The notes under the pieces: generated by a model
The model's database searches: none
What the model saw: the letters and a program-made list of their open reading frames with translations, nothing else
What the model was told of the DNA's origin: nothing
Shown here: piece by piece, positions 1 to 8,828 of the stretch
How the letters are laid out: the number at the start of each line of letters is the position of its first letter
How positions within the stretch are numbered: the stretch's first letter is position 1
Assembly: GCA_038530925.1 (NCBI GenBank)
Contig: JBCBCG010000059.1
Coordinates: 1-20,851, forward strand
Direction: 5' to 3'
Source: JALEGB01 sp038530925
GTDB taxonomy: Bacteria; Pseudomonadota; Alphaproteobacteria; Rhodobacterales; Rhodobacteraceae
DNA: 20,851 nucleotides
Made by a program: the position numbers and the translations under genes

Positions 1-1362
1 CGTTTTGATGTTCAGCACATCCTCTGCGCGCAGCCAGCCGGGCGAGCCCGCGGGCAACTTCGTTTGCGCGAAGCGCGCTTGGCGATGCGCGTCGGGGATG
101 CGCCCGATCATCGCCAGACGCTCCGCGGTCGCCAGCAAGGCCATGCCTTCCTTGCCGACGCGGCCGTAAGCGTCCGCCAGCGAGCGCAGGATGCCCGGAT
201 TGAACCGGTCGCCGACAGCGGCGCGCTCCAGGATCGGCAGGGCTCTCGCGTCGGCCTCGGGGGACCGCTTCGTCAACAGCGCGTCGCCGAGGGCGAGCGC
301 GATCAGCGGCTCATCGGGCGCGAAACGCATGGCCTTTTCGAGCGGCGCCACCGCTTGTGGGCCGCGACCGCTCTCGGACAAGATCTGGCCCTTTAACTCC
401 CAATAGAACGGATCCTGCGGCCGCATCGCGATCAGCCTCTCCACCGCGTCCAAGGCCGCGTCGGGCCGCGGCGCGCGGTGGAGCGCGATCGCCTCGCGGT
501 AAAGATCCAGCTCCGGATCGCCATAATCAACCGTCGCGCTAGAGCCCGGCGCGCTTAAAAAACCGTCGAGCTTGGCGCGCATGCGCGCATGCCAATAGCG
601 CATATCGGCGGAGACGCGTTGGCCGCGCGCCGGCGAGGTCGCCACCTTCTGGCGCAGCGCCTCGATGCGGCGCCCGGTCAGAGGGTGGGTCTGGGCGTAG
701 GGATTGATGCCGGCGATCGGGCCGATGCGCTCGCCGAGCCGGCGGAGCACGATGAACATCGCCTCCGGGTCGACGCCGATCCGGTTCATGTAATCGACGC
801 CGAGGCTGTCGGCGCCCAGCTCTTGCCCACGCGTCGCGCGCAGAAGCTGCCGCGTGGCGATGCGCGAGCCGCCCTGCGCGACGCCGAGGCCCGCGCCGCC
901 GCCGCCGGCGAGGCCGGCGCCGATGCCGGCGATGGTCGCGAGCAGGTTCATATCCTGCGCCGCTTCGATCGCCGCGACGCGCCGGGAATAGTGGCGCGCG
1001 GCCACATGGCCGACCTCATGCGCCATCACGCCGATCAACTCCTCCGGCGCCTCCAACTCGCGGATCAGGCCGGTGTGAAACACCATATTCGTGCCCGCGC
1101 TGACGAAGGCGTTGAGCGAGCTGTCATTCAGCACGTAAAGCCGCACCCGATCAGAGCTTTCGCCGGCGGCGGTGAGGATCGGGTCGAGCATGCGCTGGAG
1201 CGTGCGCTCAATCTCGCTGTCGCGGATCAGGCCGCGCGCCGCCGCCTCAAGCGGCGCCAAGGCCGCGAGCGCCAGGGCGCCGATCAGGCACGCCGCATGC
1301 TGAAGCCCCCGTTTGCGCGACGCGGCGCTTGGCGGCGTCTCGTCCCGTCCGCGTCGCAGCAT
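1..1362 (-). CDS. M48 family zinc metalloprotease with TPR-like C-terminus (BepA/YfgC-like), 3' end outside window
   Basis: A periplasmic metallopeptidase, probably involved in outer-membrane protein quality control if it acts like BepA; that role is inferred from the family. The frame is open from the ATG at 1362-1360 to base 1 (454 codons seen), so the C-terminus lies off the left edge. An AAGGAG ribosome site sits 5-6 bases before the ATG. After a basic N-terminus there is a hydrophobic stretch (about residues 24-38) consistent with a signal peptide. The zinc site HEVGH is at residues 115-119 and the third ligand is E181 in QELGAD, both standard for M48. A Gly-rich loop separates them. From about residue 275 the sequence becomes helical, Ala/Leu/Arg-rich and TPR-like. 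The visible length is close to E. coli BepA (about 487 residues), so little is missing. It is transcribed away from the neighbouring aminotransferase. Confidence 0.9.
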   Translation of the reverse strand, partial: MLRRGRDETPPSAASRKRGLQHAACLIGALALAALAPLEAAARGLIRDSEIERTLQRMLDPILTAAGESSDRVRLYVLNDSSLNAFVSAGTNMVFHTGLIRELEAPEELIGVMAHEVGHVAARHYSRRVAAIEAAQDMNLLATIAGIGAGLAGGGGAGLGVAQGGSRIATRQLLRATRGQELGADSLGVDYMNRIGVDPEAMFIVLRRLGERIGPIAGINPYAQTHPLTGRRIEALRQKVATSPARGQRVSADMRYWHARMRAKLDGFLSAPGSSATVDYGDPELDLYREAIALHRAPRPDAALDAVERLIAMRPQDPFYWELKGQILSESGRGPQAVAPLEKAMRFAPDEPLIALALGDALLTKRSPEADARALPILERAAVGDRFNPGILRSLADAYGRVGKEGMALLATAERLAMIGRIPDAHRQARFAQTKLPAGSPGWLRAEDVLNIKT

Positions 1363-1520
1363 GGGCGCTCCTTTCCTTCCCGCTCGTCCCGCCGTTAAAT
1401 TAGGGCGGCGCCCGGCGCGGCGCCAGGGGGCGCGGGAGCCGCCTTCGCCCCGCCGGATCAGCCGCTTGAGCGGGCGCTTCGGCGCGCATCCGCTTCGCTC
1501 TCGGTAGAGGACCTGACTTC

Positions 1521-2714
1521 ATGTCCGTTTCAAGGCTCGGGCCAAGCGCCCTTCGCGCGCCGTCGGGGCGCGCCGCCGTCGCGCCGTTTCAAGCGATGGA
1601 CGTCATGGTGGAGGCCGCGGCGCTGGAGGCCGAGGGCCGCGACATCGTGCGCATGGAGGTCGGCCAGCCCGGCGGCGCGGCGCCCGAGGCGGCGCGCCGG
1701 GCGCTCGGCGCCATGCTCGAGGAGCCGCTCGGCTACACCGTGGCGCTCGGTTTGCCGGCGCTGCGCGCGGCGATCGCCGCGCTTTATCAGGAGCGCCACG
1801 GCCTCGACCTCGATCCAGCGCGCGTCATTGTGACCACAGGCTCGTCAGCGGGCTTCCAACTCGCCTTTCTGGCGCTTTTCGAGGCGGGCGATCGTCTGGC
1901 GATGGCCGATCCCGGCTATCCGAGCTACCGCAACATCGCCCGCGCGCTCGGGTTGGAGCCGGTGCGGCTCGAGGCCGGCTGGCCGGAGCGGTTCCAGCCG
2001 AGCCCCGCGCTCCTGGAGGCGGCGGCGCGCGCCGGGCCGATCCATGGCCTCCTGGCGGCGAGCCCCGCCAATCCGACAGGGTCGATGCTGGACCGCGCGG
2101 CTCTCGGCGCGCTGATCGAGGCGACCGAAGCGCTTGGCGCGGCGTTCATCTCCGACGAGATTTATCACGGCTTGCATTACGAGACGCCGGCGCCCTGCGC
2201 GTTAGAGCACTCGGATGAAGCGTTCATCATCAACAGCTTTTCGAAGTATTTCGCGATGACCGGCTGGCGGATCGGTTGGATGATCGCGCCTGAGCGCTTC
2301 ATCCGCCCGATCGAGCGGCTTGCGCAGAACCTCTTCATCTGCCCGCCCCACGCCAGCCAAACGGCGGCGCTCGCCGCGCTTTCGCCCGCGGCGGGGCGCG
2401 AACTCGACGCGCGGCGCGCGGGCTATGCGCGGAACCGGGCGCATCTTCTCGGGATGCTTCCCGCAGCGGGGTTGGCGCGGATCGCGCCGGCGGATGGCGC
2501 GTTCTACCTCTACGCCGAATTGCCGGAGGCTCTGGGCGACAGCGGCGTTTGGTGCCGGCGGCTGCTGCGCGAGGCGGGCGTCGCGGCGACGCCAGGGCTC
2601 GATTTCGATCCGATCCGCGGCGCGCGCTTCGTCCGTTTCAGCTTCGCCGGGGCGTTCGAGCGCGTGCGCGAAGGCGCGGAAAGAGTGGAAAGTTTTCTCA
2701 CAAAGCGCTCTTGA
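1521..2714 (+). CDS. Class I/II pyridoxal-phosphate aminotransferase
   Basis: A fold-type I PLP enzyme of 397 residues, cytosolic, transferring an amino group between an amino acid and a 2-oxo acid. The substrate cannot be read from the sequence. The PLP-binding landmarks are all present: NPTG at 184-187, SDEIY with D212 and Y215, and the Schiff-base lysine K242 in SFSKYFAMTGWRIGW. The C-terminal Arg region (VRFSFA, near residue 375) fits the substrate-carboxylate contact. The sequence resembles the aspartate/tyrosine/aromatic and alanine-type subgroup often annotated simply as aminotransferase. The start at 1521 has a modest AGAGGA about 8 bases upstream. The 158-bp divergent spacer before it holds no gene and must carry promoters for this gene and for the minus-strand protease. 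No terminator with a T-run is visible after the stop. Confidence 0.9.
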   Translation: MSVSRLGPSALRAPSGRAAVAPFQAMDVMVEAAALEAEGRDIVRMEVGQPGGAAPEAARRALGAMLEEPLGYTVALGLPALRAAIAALYQERHGLDLDPARVIVTTGSSAGFQLAFLALFEAGDRLAMADPGYPSYRNIARALGLEPVRLEAGWPERFQPSPALLEAAARAGPIHGLLAASPANPTGSMLDRAALGALIEATEALGAAFISDEIYHGLHYETPAPCALEHSDEAFIINSFSKYFAMTGWRIGWMIAPERFIRPIERLAQNLFICPPHASQTAALAALSPAAGRELDARRAGYARNRAHLLGMLPAAGLARIAPADGAFYLYAELPEALGDSGVWCRRLLREAGVAATPGLDFDPIRGARFVRFSFAGAFERVREGAERVESFLTKRS

Positions 2715-2975
2715 CGGGCGCCAAGGCGACAGTTTGTGAAAATCGGAAGTCAGACCCGTTGCCGCGCGGTGCGGCGCAATAAAGGCCTTGTCTCGACGAT
2801 TCTTCGCGCCTAGCGTGCCCCCTGGAAGGGATGCGCTGTCTTCGCAGGACAAAAACAAGCGAAATCAAAGCGCTATGGTTAAAAGACGCGTCGAATGGCG
2901 TCCAAGCCGCGGGCCGATTCTTTGGCCGATCGCGGCGGGACGGCCCAAGGTGCGCTGCGCGAAGGGGACAAGGCG

Positions 2976-3728
2976 ATGGGCCTGAAGCCGAAGCTCAGAC
3001 GGGCGAAGATGATTGAATACATCTCGTCTTATGGGGAAGCATCGGTTGAAGAGCTGGCGGCGGCGTTCGACGCCTCGCCGGACACCATCCGGCGTGATTT
3101 AAACGCGCTCGCCCAAGCGGGCGAGATCCTCAAAGTGCAAGGCGGCGCGAAGCGCAACCCGTCGCTCGTCGATGGGCCGTTCGAGCAGAGGATGGCCACG
3201 AACAGCACGGCGAAGCGTATGATCGCCGAGAAGCTCTCTTGGTGGCTCGAGCCGGATCAGACGGTGTTCATCGACGCTGGCTCCACCGCGCTTATTTGCG
3301 CTCAGACCATCGCCAACAGCGCCGGACTGCGGGTGATCACCAACTCGATGCGGGTCGCCAAAGCCTGCGGCGAGAGCTGCGAAGTGTTCGTGCTGGGCGG
3401 ACGTTACAAGGACGACGCGGCCAAGATGGTCGGCCCGACCACGATCGAGGAGATCCACCGCTTCCAAGTTGATTGCGCGCTCCTCTCCGTCTCCGCGCTG
3501 AGCGCTTCCGGCGGCGCGAGCGACTATGATTTCGACGCCGCGCAAGTGGCGCGAGCGATGATCGCGCGCGCGAACCAAGTGGTGATCGCGGCGGACAGCT
3601 CGAAGTTCGACCGCTCGGACGTCTTCACCGTCTGCCCGCTCGGGCGGATCGACGTGCTCGCCACGGAGGAGCCGCCGGGGCCCGCGCTCGGCCAGGCGCT
3701 CGCGGCCGCGAATGTGGAGCTGCTCTGA
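2976..3728 (+). CDS. DeoR/GlpR-family transcriptional regulator
   Basis: A DNA-binding regulator of 250 residues, the usual size for DeoR proteins. The N-terminal winged helix-turn-helix covers about residues 1-60, with the recognition helix SPDTIRRDLNAL and the wing KVQGGAKR. The C-terminal DeoR sugar-phosphate sensor domain shows DAGSTA and, near the end, AADSSKFDR, both typical. Such regulators usually repress sugar-catabolic genes until a phosphorylated sugar binds. The target here is unknown, but manC is next on the same strand, 291 bp downstream. The start at 2976 is preferred over an in-frame ATG at 2895 because GAAGGGG precedes it and because the HTH then begins near residue 10, as in the family. 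The upstream spacer has CGAAATCAAAG at about 2860-2870, loosely like the CGAAA units of DeoR operators. I do not treat that as established. Confidence 0.92.
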   Translation: MGLKPKLRRAKMIEYISSYGEASVEELAAAFDASPDTIRRDLNALAQAGEILKVQGGAKRNPSLVDGPFEQRMATNSTAKRMIAEKLSWWLEPDQTVFIDAGSTALICAQTIANSAGLRVITNSMRVAKACGESCEVFVLGGRYKDDAAKMVGPTTIEEIHRFQVDCALLSVSALSASGGASDYDFDAAQVARAMIARANQVVIAADSSKFDRSDVFTVCPLGRIDVLATEEPPGPALGQALAAANVELL

Positions 3729-4019
3729 CGAGCGTCCCGTCCTCTCGCGCCGGCGCGGCCGCGCGGTCGATCCGTTTAAGGTTGTGAGCCAGCGCCAGGC
3801 GTCGTCTCAACAGCGCCGCGCGTCCATCGCGGGGATCAACGGCTGATCGCGTTCTGATGGTCCGATCCGCGCGCCACGCCCCGGCGCGCCCGCTCCGCGT
3901 TGTCGGAAACGATTGTGCCGGCGCCGCCCCCGGCGCTAACGAGTGCGCAGGCTGGCGGCCCTCGGGGGGCGCGGCGATGGGGCGGCGCGCGGCGCGCTGC
4001 GATAGAGAGGGCGGCGATC

Positions 4020-5459
4020 ATGATCACACCGGTTATTCTCTGCGGCGGCGTCGGCTCCCGTCTCTGGCCGTTGTCCCGGCCGGACATGCCGAAGCAGTTC
4101 GTCCCGCTATTGGGCGATGAGACGCCGCTGCAAGAGGCGCTGCTGCGCGTCGCGGATCCGGAGCGCTTCGCCCCGCCGGTGATCGTGACGACCCATCCCT
4201 ATCGCTTCATCGCCGCCGAGCAAGTGCGGCGCGTTGGGCGAGAGGCGACGATCCTGCTAGAACCGTTGCGGCGGGACAGCGGCATGGCCATCGCGTCGGT
4301 GGTCGCCTGGCTCGAAGCGGAGGGATCGGGCGAGACCGGCGCGGCGGCCGATCCGACGGTGTTGGTGCTGGCGGCGGATCATAAGATCGAGCCGCGCGAG
4401 ATTTTCGTCGAGGATGTTCTCGCTGCGCGCGGCGCGGCCGAGGCTGGGCATATCGTCACTTTTGGCGTGACGCCGACGGCGCCGGAGACCGGCTTTGGCT
4501 ATATCGAGCCTGGAGAGAGCGTGGCGGGCGGGCCGGCGCGCAAAGCGCAGCGTTTCATCGAAAAGCCCAAACGCGATGTCGCGGAAGGGCTCTGCGAGGC
4601 TGGGTGTTTTTGGAACAGCGGCAATTTCCTGTTCAAGAACGCGACGATGCGCGAGGCGCTGGCCGCGCATGCGCCGGATCTGCTGGAAGGCGCGATCGCC
4701 GCGGTCGCCGGCGCGGATCGCGATCTTGAATTCCTGCGGCTTGGCGAGGCGGCGTATGCGGCGGTGAGGCCGATCTCCATCGATTACGCCGTGATGGAGA
4801 AGGCGGGAAAAGTCGCCGTCTTGCCGGTGCGGCATGAATGGTCGGATGTCGGCAGTTGGGAGGCGGTGTGGAAGCTCGGCGCCGCTGGGCCTGAGGCCAT
4901 GGTCACGCGGGGCTCGGTGCATGCGCATGAGACGCGCGGCGCCGTCGCCTTCGCGGCGGAGGGCGTCGATGTCGCGTTGGTGGGGCTTGAGGACGTCGTC
5001 GTGGTGGCGACGGGCGACGCTGTGTTGGTCGCCGACCGCGCGCGTTCGCAGGATGTGAAGGCGCTCCACGCCAGGATGGAGGCCGCCGGCGTGAAGTCCG
5101 CCAAAGGCGGGCGGCGGGTGCTCCGCCCCTGGGGCGACTTCGAGTCGATTGATCAGGGCGCGCGCTACCAAGTGAAGCGCATCACCGTGAGCCCGGGCCA
5201 AAAGCTGTCGCTCCAGCGCCATTTCCACCGCGCTGAGCATTGGGTGGTGGTGCGCGGCACCGCCGAAGTCACGCGCGATGAAGAGACGATCATTCTGCAT
5301 GAGAACGACAGCGTCTATTTGCCGATCGGCTGCGTCCATCGTCTGGTGAACCCTGGGATCATCGATCTTGAACTGATCGAAGTGCAAGTGGGCTCTTATC
5401 TTGGTGAGGACGACATCGTCCGCATCGAAGATATCTATCAGCGCGATTCCGAAGAGTAA
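4020..5459 (+). CDS. manC: Mannose-1-phosphate guanylyltransferase / mannose-6-phosphate isomerase (bifunctional)
   Basis: A type II phosphomannose isomerase fused to GDP-mannose pyrophosphorylase, 479 residues, cytosolic. It converts fructose-6-P to mannose-6-P and mannose-1-P plus GTP to GDP-mannose; phosphomannomutase, needed between the two steps, is not in the window. The N-terminal nucleotidyltransferase carries the GGVGSRLWPLSR signature at residues 9-20 followed by PKQF, FIEKP near 180, NSGNF near 199 and DVGSW near 276. The C-terminal cupin (about 365-475) carries QRHFHRAEHW near 398-407 and VVRGTAEV, the metal-binding isomerase site. The start at 4020 places the signature at the very N-terminus as in the family. 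An upstream in-frame TTG at 3900 would add 40 low-complexity residues and is rejected. GAGAGGG lies 9 bases before the ATG. GDP-mannose is a usual donor for exopolysaccharide, which fits the export locus further right. Confidence 0.95.
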   Translation: MITPVILCGGVGSRLWPLSRPDMPKQFVPLLGDETPLQEALLRVADPERFAPPVIVTTHPYRFIAAEQVRRVGREATILLEPLRRDSGMAIASVVAWLEAEGSGETGAAADPTVLVLAADHKIEPREIFVEDVLAARGAAEAGHIVTFGVTPTAPETGFGYIEPGESVAGGPARKAQRFIEKPKRDVAEGLCEAGCFWNSGNFLFKNATMREALAAHAPDLLEGAIAAVAGADRDLEFLRLGEAAYAAVRPISIDYAVMEKAGKVAVLPVRHEWSDVGSWEAVWKLGAAGPEAMVTRGSVHAHETRGAVAFAAEGVDVALVGLEDVVVVATGDAVLVADRARSQDVKALHARMEAAGVKSAKGGRRVLRPWGDFESIDQGARYQVKRITVSPGQKLSLQRHFHRAEHWVVVRGTAEVTRDEETIILHENDSVYLPIGCVHRLVNPGIIDLELIEVQVGSYLGEDDIVRIEDIYQRDSEE

Positions 5460-5580
5460 TCGCGCTCGTCGATCCCTGGGCGGCGCTGACCGCGGACGAT
5501 GAAACACGCGCTCATCGGCGAAGATGGGCGCGGCCGCAAGGTCACGCTGCGCGAAGGGCGGCCTCAGCGCTCCGCGCGAG

Positions 5581-5609
5581 CTGACACAACCCCGCGCGAT
5601 ATGGTTATT
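5581..5609 (+). promoter_or_regulatory. Possible promoter for the cysD-cysNC unit
   Basis: CTGACA at 5581-5586 matches the TTGACA -35 consensus at five of six positions. A 17-base spacer leads to GTTATT, which matches TATAAT at only three of six. If real, transcription would begin near 5616 and leave a leader of about 260 nt before cysD. Weak, from sequence likeness only. Confidence 0.25.
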
Positions 5610-5635
5610 CTCGCCGATGAGAGAGTGGACGATGC

Positions 5636-5653
5636 GTGGGACGGCGTTCCCAC
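5636..5653 (+). repeat. Hairpin-forming inverted repeat in the cysD leader
   Basis: GTGGGA (5636-5641) and TCCCAC (5648-5653) form a perfect 6-bp stem with a 6-base loop, followed by CTTTAAG. It could be a weak terminator for a manC transcript (stop 177 bp upstream) or an element of the cysD leader. The T-run is too short to call a terminator with confidence. Confidence 0.3.
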
Positions 5654-5878
5654 CTTTAAGCATGCGCGAGAACAAGGGAGGCGCCGCGCCCGGTTTTCGC
5701 GTGAGCTTCGTCTTCAATGGTTTGTATCGGGCGATCATGAATTGCCTCGCCGCGCCGCGGTTCGTAACCCGCCGCTGCGCGGATGAAAGCCGACAGCGGC
5801 GGCGCGCGCCTTGGAGCGCTCGATGCGGCGGCTAAGGCGGCTGACGACGCTCGCGACCGAAGTGAAAGGGCATTGGCG

Positions 5879-6775
5879 ATGCTGACCCATTTACAGCGCT
5901 TAGAAGCTGAAAGCGTCCAGATCATCCGCGAAGTCGCCGCCGAGGCGGAGAACCCGGTGATGCTCTACTCGATCGGCAAAGACAGCTCGGTGATGCTGCA
6001 TTTGGCGATGAAGGCGTTTTATCCGTCCAAGCCGCCATTTCCGCTGCTGCATGTGGATACGACGTGGAAGTTCCGCGAGATGGTCGAGTTCCGCGACCGC
6101 TTCACCAAAGAAATGGGCCTCGAGCTTCTGGTGAACATTAATGAAGACGGTCTCGCGCAAGGCGTCTCGCCGGTGACGCATGGCTCGGCGGTGCATACTG
6201 ATGTCATGAAGACCCAGAGCCTGCTGCAAGCGCTTGATCGCTATAAATTCGACGTCGCTTTCGGCGGCGCGCGCCGCGATGAAGAGAAAAGCCGCGCGAA
6301 AGAGAGGATCTTTTCTTTTCGGACGGCGCAGCATCGTTGGGATCCCAAAAACCAACGCCCAGAGCTTTGGTCGATCTACAATACCCGCAAACATAAGGGA
6401 GAGAGCATTCGCGTCTTCCCGCTCTCAAACTGGACTGAACTCGATATTTGGCAGTATATTTTTCTCGAAAACATCCCGATCGTGCCGCTCTATTATGCGG
6501 CGGAGCGTCCCGTAGTGCATCGCGACGGCGCGATCATCATGGTGGATGACGACCGCCTGCCGCTGCGCGACGGCGAAAAGCCGGAGATGCGCCGCGTGCG
6601 GTTTCGCACGCTCGGCTGCTATCCGCTGACCGGCGCGATCGACAGCGACGCGGATACGCTGCCGAAAATCATCCGGGAAATGTTGCTCGCGAAAAGCTCC
6701 GAACGCCAAGGCCGCGTCATCGACCATGACGCTTCCGCTTCGATGGAGAAGAAGAAGCAGGAAGGATATTTCTGA
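5879..6775 (+). CDS. cysD: Sulfate adenylyltransferase subunit 2
   Basis: The catalytic small subunit of ATP sulfurylase, which makes adenylyl sulfate (APS) from ATP and sulfate with the GTPase CysN. From this start the protein is 298 residues, close to the 302 of E. coli CysD. The adenylation P-loop SIGKDSSVMLH lies near residues 32-42, and the family landmarks LLHVDTTWKFREM, FGGARRDEEKSRAKER and the C-terminal GCYPLTGAI are present. The N-terminus LTHLQRLEAESVQIIREV matches the usual CysD start, and GAAAGGG lies 9 bases before the ATG at 5879. An in-frame ATG at 5783 would add 32 residues with no good ribosome site; it cannot be fully excluded because some CysD proteins carry N-terminal extensions. 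The stop overlaps the cysNC start in TGATG, which indicates translational coupling. Confidence 0.93.
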   Translation: MLTHLQRLEAESVQIIREVAAEAENPVMLYSIGKDSSVMLHLAMKAFYPSKPPFPLLHVDTTWKFREMVEFRDRFTKEMGLELLVNINEDGLAQGVSPVTHGSAVHTDVMKTQSLLQALDRYKFDVAFGGARRDEEKSRAKERIFSFRTAQHRWDPKNQRPELWSIYNTRKHKGESIRVFPLSNWTELDIWQYIFLENIPIVPLYYAAERPVVHRDGAIIMVDDDRLPLRDGEKPEMRRVRFRTLGCYPLTGAIDSDADTLPKIIREMLLAKSSERQGRVIDHDASASMEKKKQEGYF

Positions 6776-8748
6776 TGGCCGATCGGATTTCGAAGAACGC
6801 GCTGCGCGCGGCGGCTGAGCCGACGGGCGGCCCGCTCGGCCTCGACGCGCCGCAAGAGGCTACCGATGCGGCGATGCGCGCCTATCTCGACGCGCAGCAA
6901 TCGAAATCGCTCCTGCGCTTCATCACCTGCGGCTCGGTGGATGATGGGAAATCGACGCTGATCGGCCGGCTTCTTTATGAAAGCAAGCTGATCTTCGAAG
7001 ACCAACTCGCCGCCGTGGAGCGCGACAGCCGCAAGCATGGCACCCAAGGCGAAGAGATCGATCTGGCGCTCTTGGTGGACGGCCTCGCCGCGGAGCGCGA
7101 GCAAGGCATCACGATCGATGTCGCCTACCGCTTCTTCGCCACCGACAAACGCAAATTCATCGTCGCCGACACGCCGGGCCATGAGCAATACACGCGCAAT
7201 ATGGCGACTGGCGCCTCCACCGCGTCGCTGGCGATCGTGATGATCGACGCGCGCAAAGGCGTGCTGACGCAGACGCGGCGGCACAGCACCATCGTCGCGG
7301 CGCTCGGCATCCGCCATGTGGCGCTGGCGGTGAATAAGATGGACCTCATCGACTGGGATGAGGCGCGGTTTCGCGAGATCGTCGCCGAATATCGCCGCTT
7401 CGCCGATCGGCTCGGCGTGCCGGATGTGACGGCGTTTCCGGTCTCCGCGCTCCGCGGCGACAACATCGTGGCGCGGAGCGAGGCGGCGCCCTGGCATCAA
7501 GGCCCGCCGCTGCTCGCGCATCTCGAAACGGTGGAGGTGGCGCGAGACGCCGCCGCCGAACAGCCTTTCGCCATGCCTGTCCAATGGGTGAACCGGCCCG
7601 ATCTCGATTTCCGCGGCTTCTGCGGCACGATCGCGGCGGGCGAGGCGCGGCCGGGCGCGGCGGTGCGCGCGCTGCCTTCGGGCAAGACCAGCCGCATCGC
7701 GCGGATCGTGACCTATGACGGCGATCTTGAGGCTGCGGGCGTCGACCGCTCCGTCACGCTGACGCTGGAGGATGAGATCGATGTCAGCCGCGGCGATGTG
7801 ATCGCGGCGGCTGAGACGCCGGTGGAGGTCGCGGACCAGTTTCGCGCCACCATGCTCTGGATGCATGAGGACGCGCTGCTCGCCGGCCGGCCCTACATCC
7901 TCAAATCGGCGTGTGGTCAGGCCGGGGCGCAAATCACCGACATTCGCCATCGCCTCGCGATCGATACGCTGGAGAAAGCGGCGGCGAAGTCGCTGGCGCT
8001 CAACGAGATCGGCGATGTGAACCTCTCGCTCGACCGGCAATTGCCGTTTATGCCCTACGCGCAGAACCGGAGCTTCGGCGGCTTTATTCTGATCGATCGG
8101 ATCACCAACGCCACCGTCGGGCTCGGCTTGATCCAATTCGCGCTGCGCCGGGCGGGCAACATCCAGCGCCAAGCCTTCGACGTCGATCAAGCGGCCCGCG
8201 CCTCGCAAAAGAACCAAAAGCCGCTGACGCTTTGGTTCACCGGCCTCTCCGGCGCCGGCAAGTCCACCATCGCCAACGCGCTCGAGCGCAAGCTCTTCGC
8301 GATGGGCAAGCACACCATCACGCTCGACGGCGACAATGTCCGCCATGGGTTGAACCGCGATCTCGGCTTCACCGACGCGGATCGGGTCGAGAACATTCGC
8401 CGCGTCGCCGAGGTCGCCAGGCTCATGACCGAAGCCGGGCTGATCACGCTCGTCTCCTTCATTTCGCCCTTCCGCGCCGAGCGCCGTTTGGCGCGCGAGC
8501 GCATCGGCGAGGAGACCTTCTGGGAGATCTTCGTCGACACGCCGTTGGAGGTTGCGGAAGCGCGCGACGTCAAAGGTCTCTACGCCCAGGCGCGCGCGGG
8601 CAAAATCAAGAACTTCACCGGGATTGACAGCGATTACGAGCCGCCCGAGGCGCCGGAGCTGCGCCTGGACGCCGTGGCGCTTGATCCAGACGAGGCGGCG
8701 GAGCGGATCATCGCCCTGATGCGGGATCGCGGCGCGCTCGACAGCTGA
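6775..8748 (+). CDS. cysNC: Bifunctional sulfate adenylyltransferase subunit 1 / adenylylsulfate kinase
   Basis: A fusion of the GTPase subunit of ATP sulfurylase with APS kinase, 657 residues, cytosolic. With CysD it yields APS and then phosphorylates APS to PAPS, used for sulfate reduction or for sulfation of polymers. The GTPase part shows G1 GSVDDGKST (53-61), G3 DTPGHEQY (132-139) and G4 NKMD (187-190), followed by EF-Tu-like beta-barrel domains to about residue 475. The kinase part starts near 480 with Walker A GLSGAGKS (490-497) and has the APS-kinase signatures DGDNVRHGLNRDLGF and FISPFRAER. The length and order match the NodQ/CysNC fusion common in rhizobia and relatives. The ATG shares its A with the cysD stop. 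No rhizobial nod genes are visible, so a cys name is preferred over nodQ. Confidence 0.95.
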   Translation: MADRISKNALRAAAEPTGGPLGLDAPQEATDAAMRAYLDAQQSKSLLRFITCGSVDDGKSTLIGRLLYESKLIFEDQLAAVERDSRKHGTQGEEIDLALLVDGLAAEREQGITIDVAYRFFATDKRKFIVADTPGHEQYTRNMATGASTASLAIVMIDARKGVLTQTRRHSTIVAALGIRHVALAVNKMDLIDWDEARFREIVAEYRRFADRLGVPDVTAFPVSALRGDNIVARSEAAPWHQGPPLLAHLETVEVARDAAAEQPFAMPVQWVNRPDLDFRGFCGTIAAGEARPGAAVRALPSGKTSRIARIVTYDGDLEAAGVDRSVTLTLEDEIDVSRGDVIAAAETPVEVADQFRATMLWMHEDALLAGRPYILKSACGQAGAQITDIRHRLAIDTLEKAAAKSLALNEIGDVNLSLDRQLPFMPYAQNRSFGGFILIDRITNATVGLGLIQFALRRAGNIQRQAFDVDQAARASQKNQKPLTLWFTGLSGAGKSTIANALERKLFAMGKHTITLDGDNVRHGLNRDLGFTDADRVENIRRVAEVARLMTEAGLITLVSFISPFRAERRLARERIGEETFWEIFVDTPLEVAEARDVKGLYAQARAGKIKNFTGIDSDYEPPEAPELRLDAVALDPDEAAERIIALMRDRGALDS

Positions 8749-8828
8749 TCGGCGAGGCGGCGGCCCCGCGGCGGGCGACGGGCGAGCGGCTAGGGGCGAG
8801 GGGCGCGGGCGCGCCGGGAAGGAACGGC

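Larger units (their letters stand above)
5460..5878. other. Non-coding spacer upstream of cysD (419 bp)
   Basis: No gene is supported here. A frame open from 5499 to 5786 encodes 95 Arg-rich residues with no recognisable domain, and its ATG has no convincing ribosome site. The spacer holds a promoter-like CTGACA at 5581-5586 with a poor -10 (GTTATT) 17 bases later, and a 6-bp hairpin, GTGGGA at 5636-5641 pairing with TCCCAC at 5648-5653, followed by CTTT. The length suggests a long leader or upstream control region for the sulfate genes. No known riboswitch fold was recognised. Confidence 0.5.

Noticed and set aside
64..1507. Plus-strand open frames over the left 1.5 kb
   Set aside because: They are shadows of the minus-strand M48 protease, which has the zinc motif, signal peptide and ribosome site; their products are Arg-rich and have no domain.
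5590..5660. SAM-type or other riboswitch before cysD
   Set aside because: Only one short hairpin is visible; none of the conserved cores of known sulfur riboswitches was recognised.
4257..5738. 493-residue minus-strand frame across manC
   Set aside because: It lies opposite a gene with complete manC motifs, has an Arg/His/Ala-rich product, and is the usual antisense effect of high GC.
5499..5786. 95-residue plus-strand frame before cysD
   Set aside because: No ribosome site and no recognisable domain, and the second half has poor codon bias; kept as spacer.
6619..8346. 575-residue minus-strand frame across cysNC
   Set aside because: Antisense shadow of cysNC; composition is Arg/Ala/His-rich and there is no recognisable domain.
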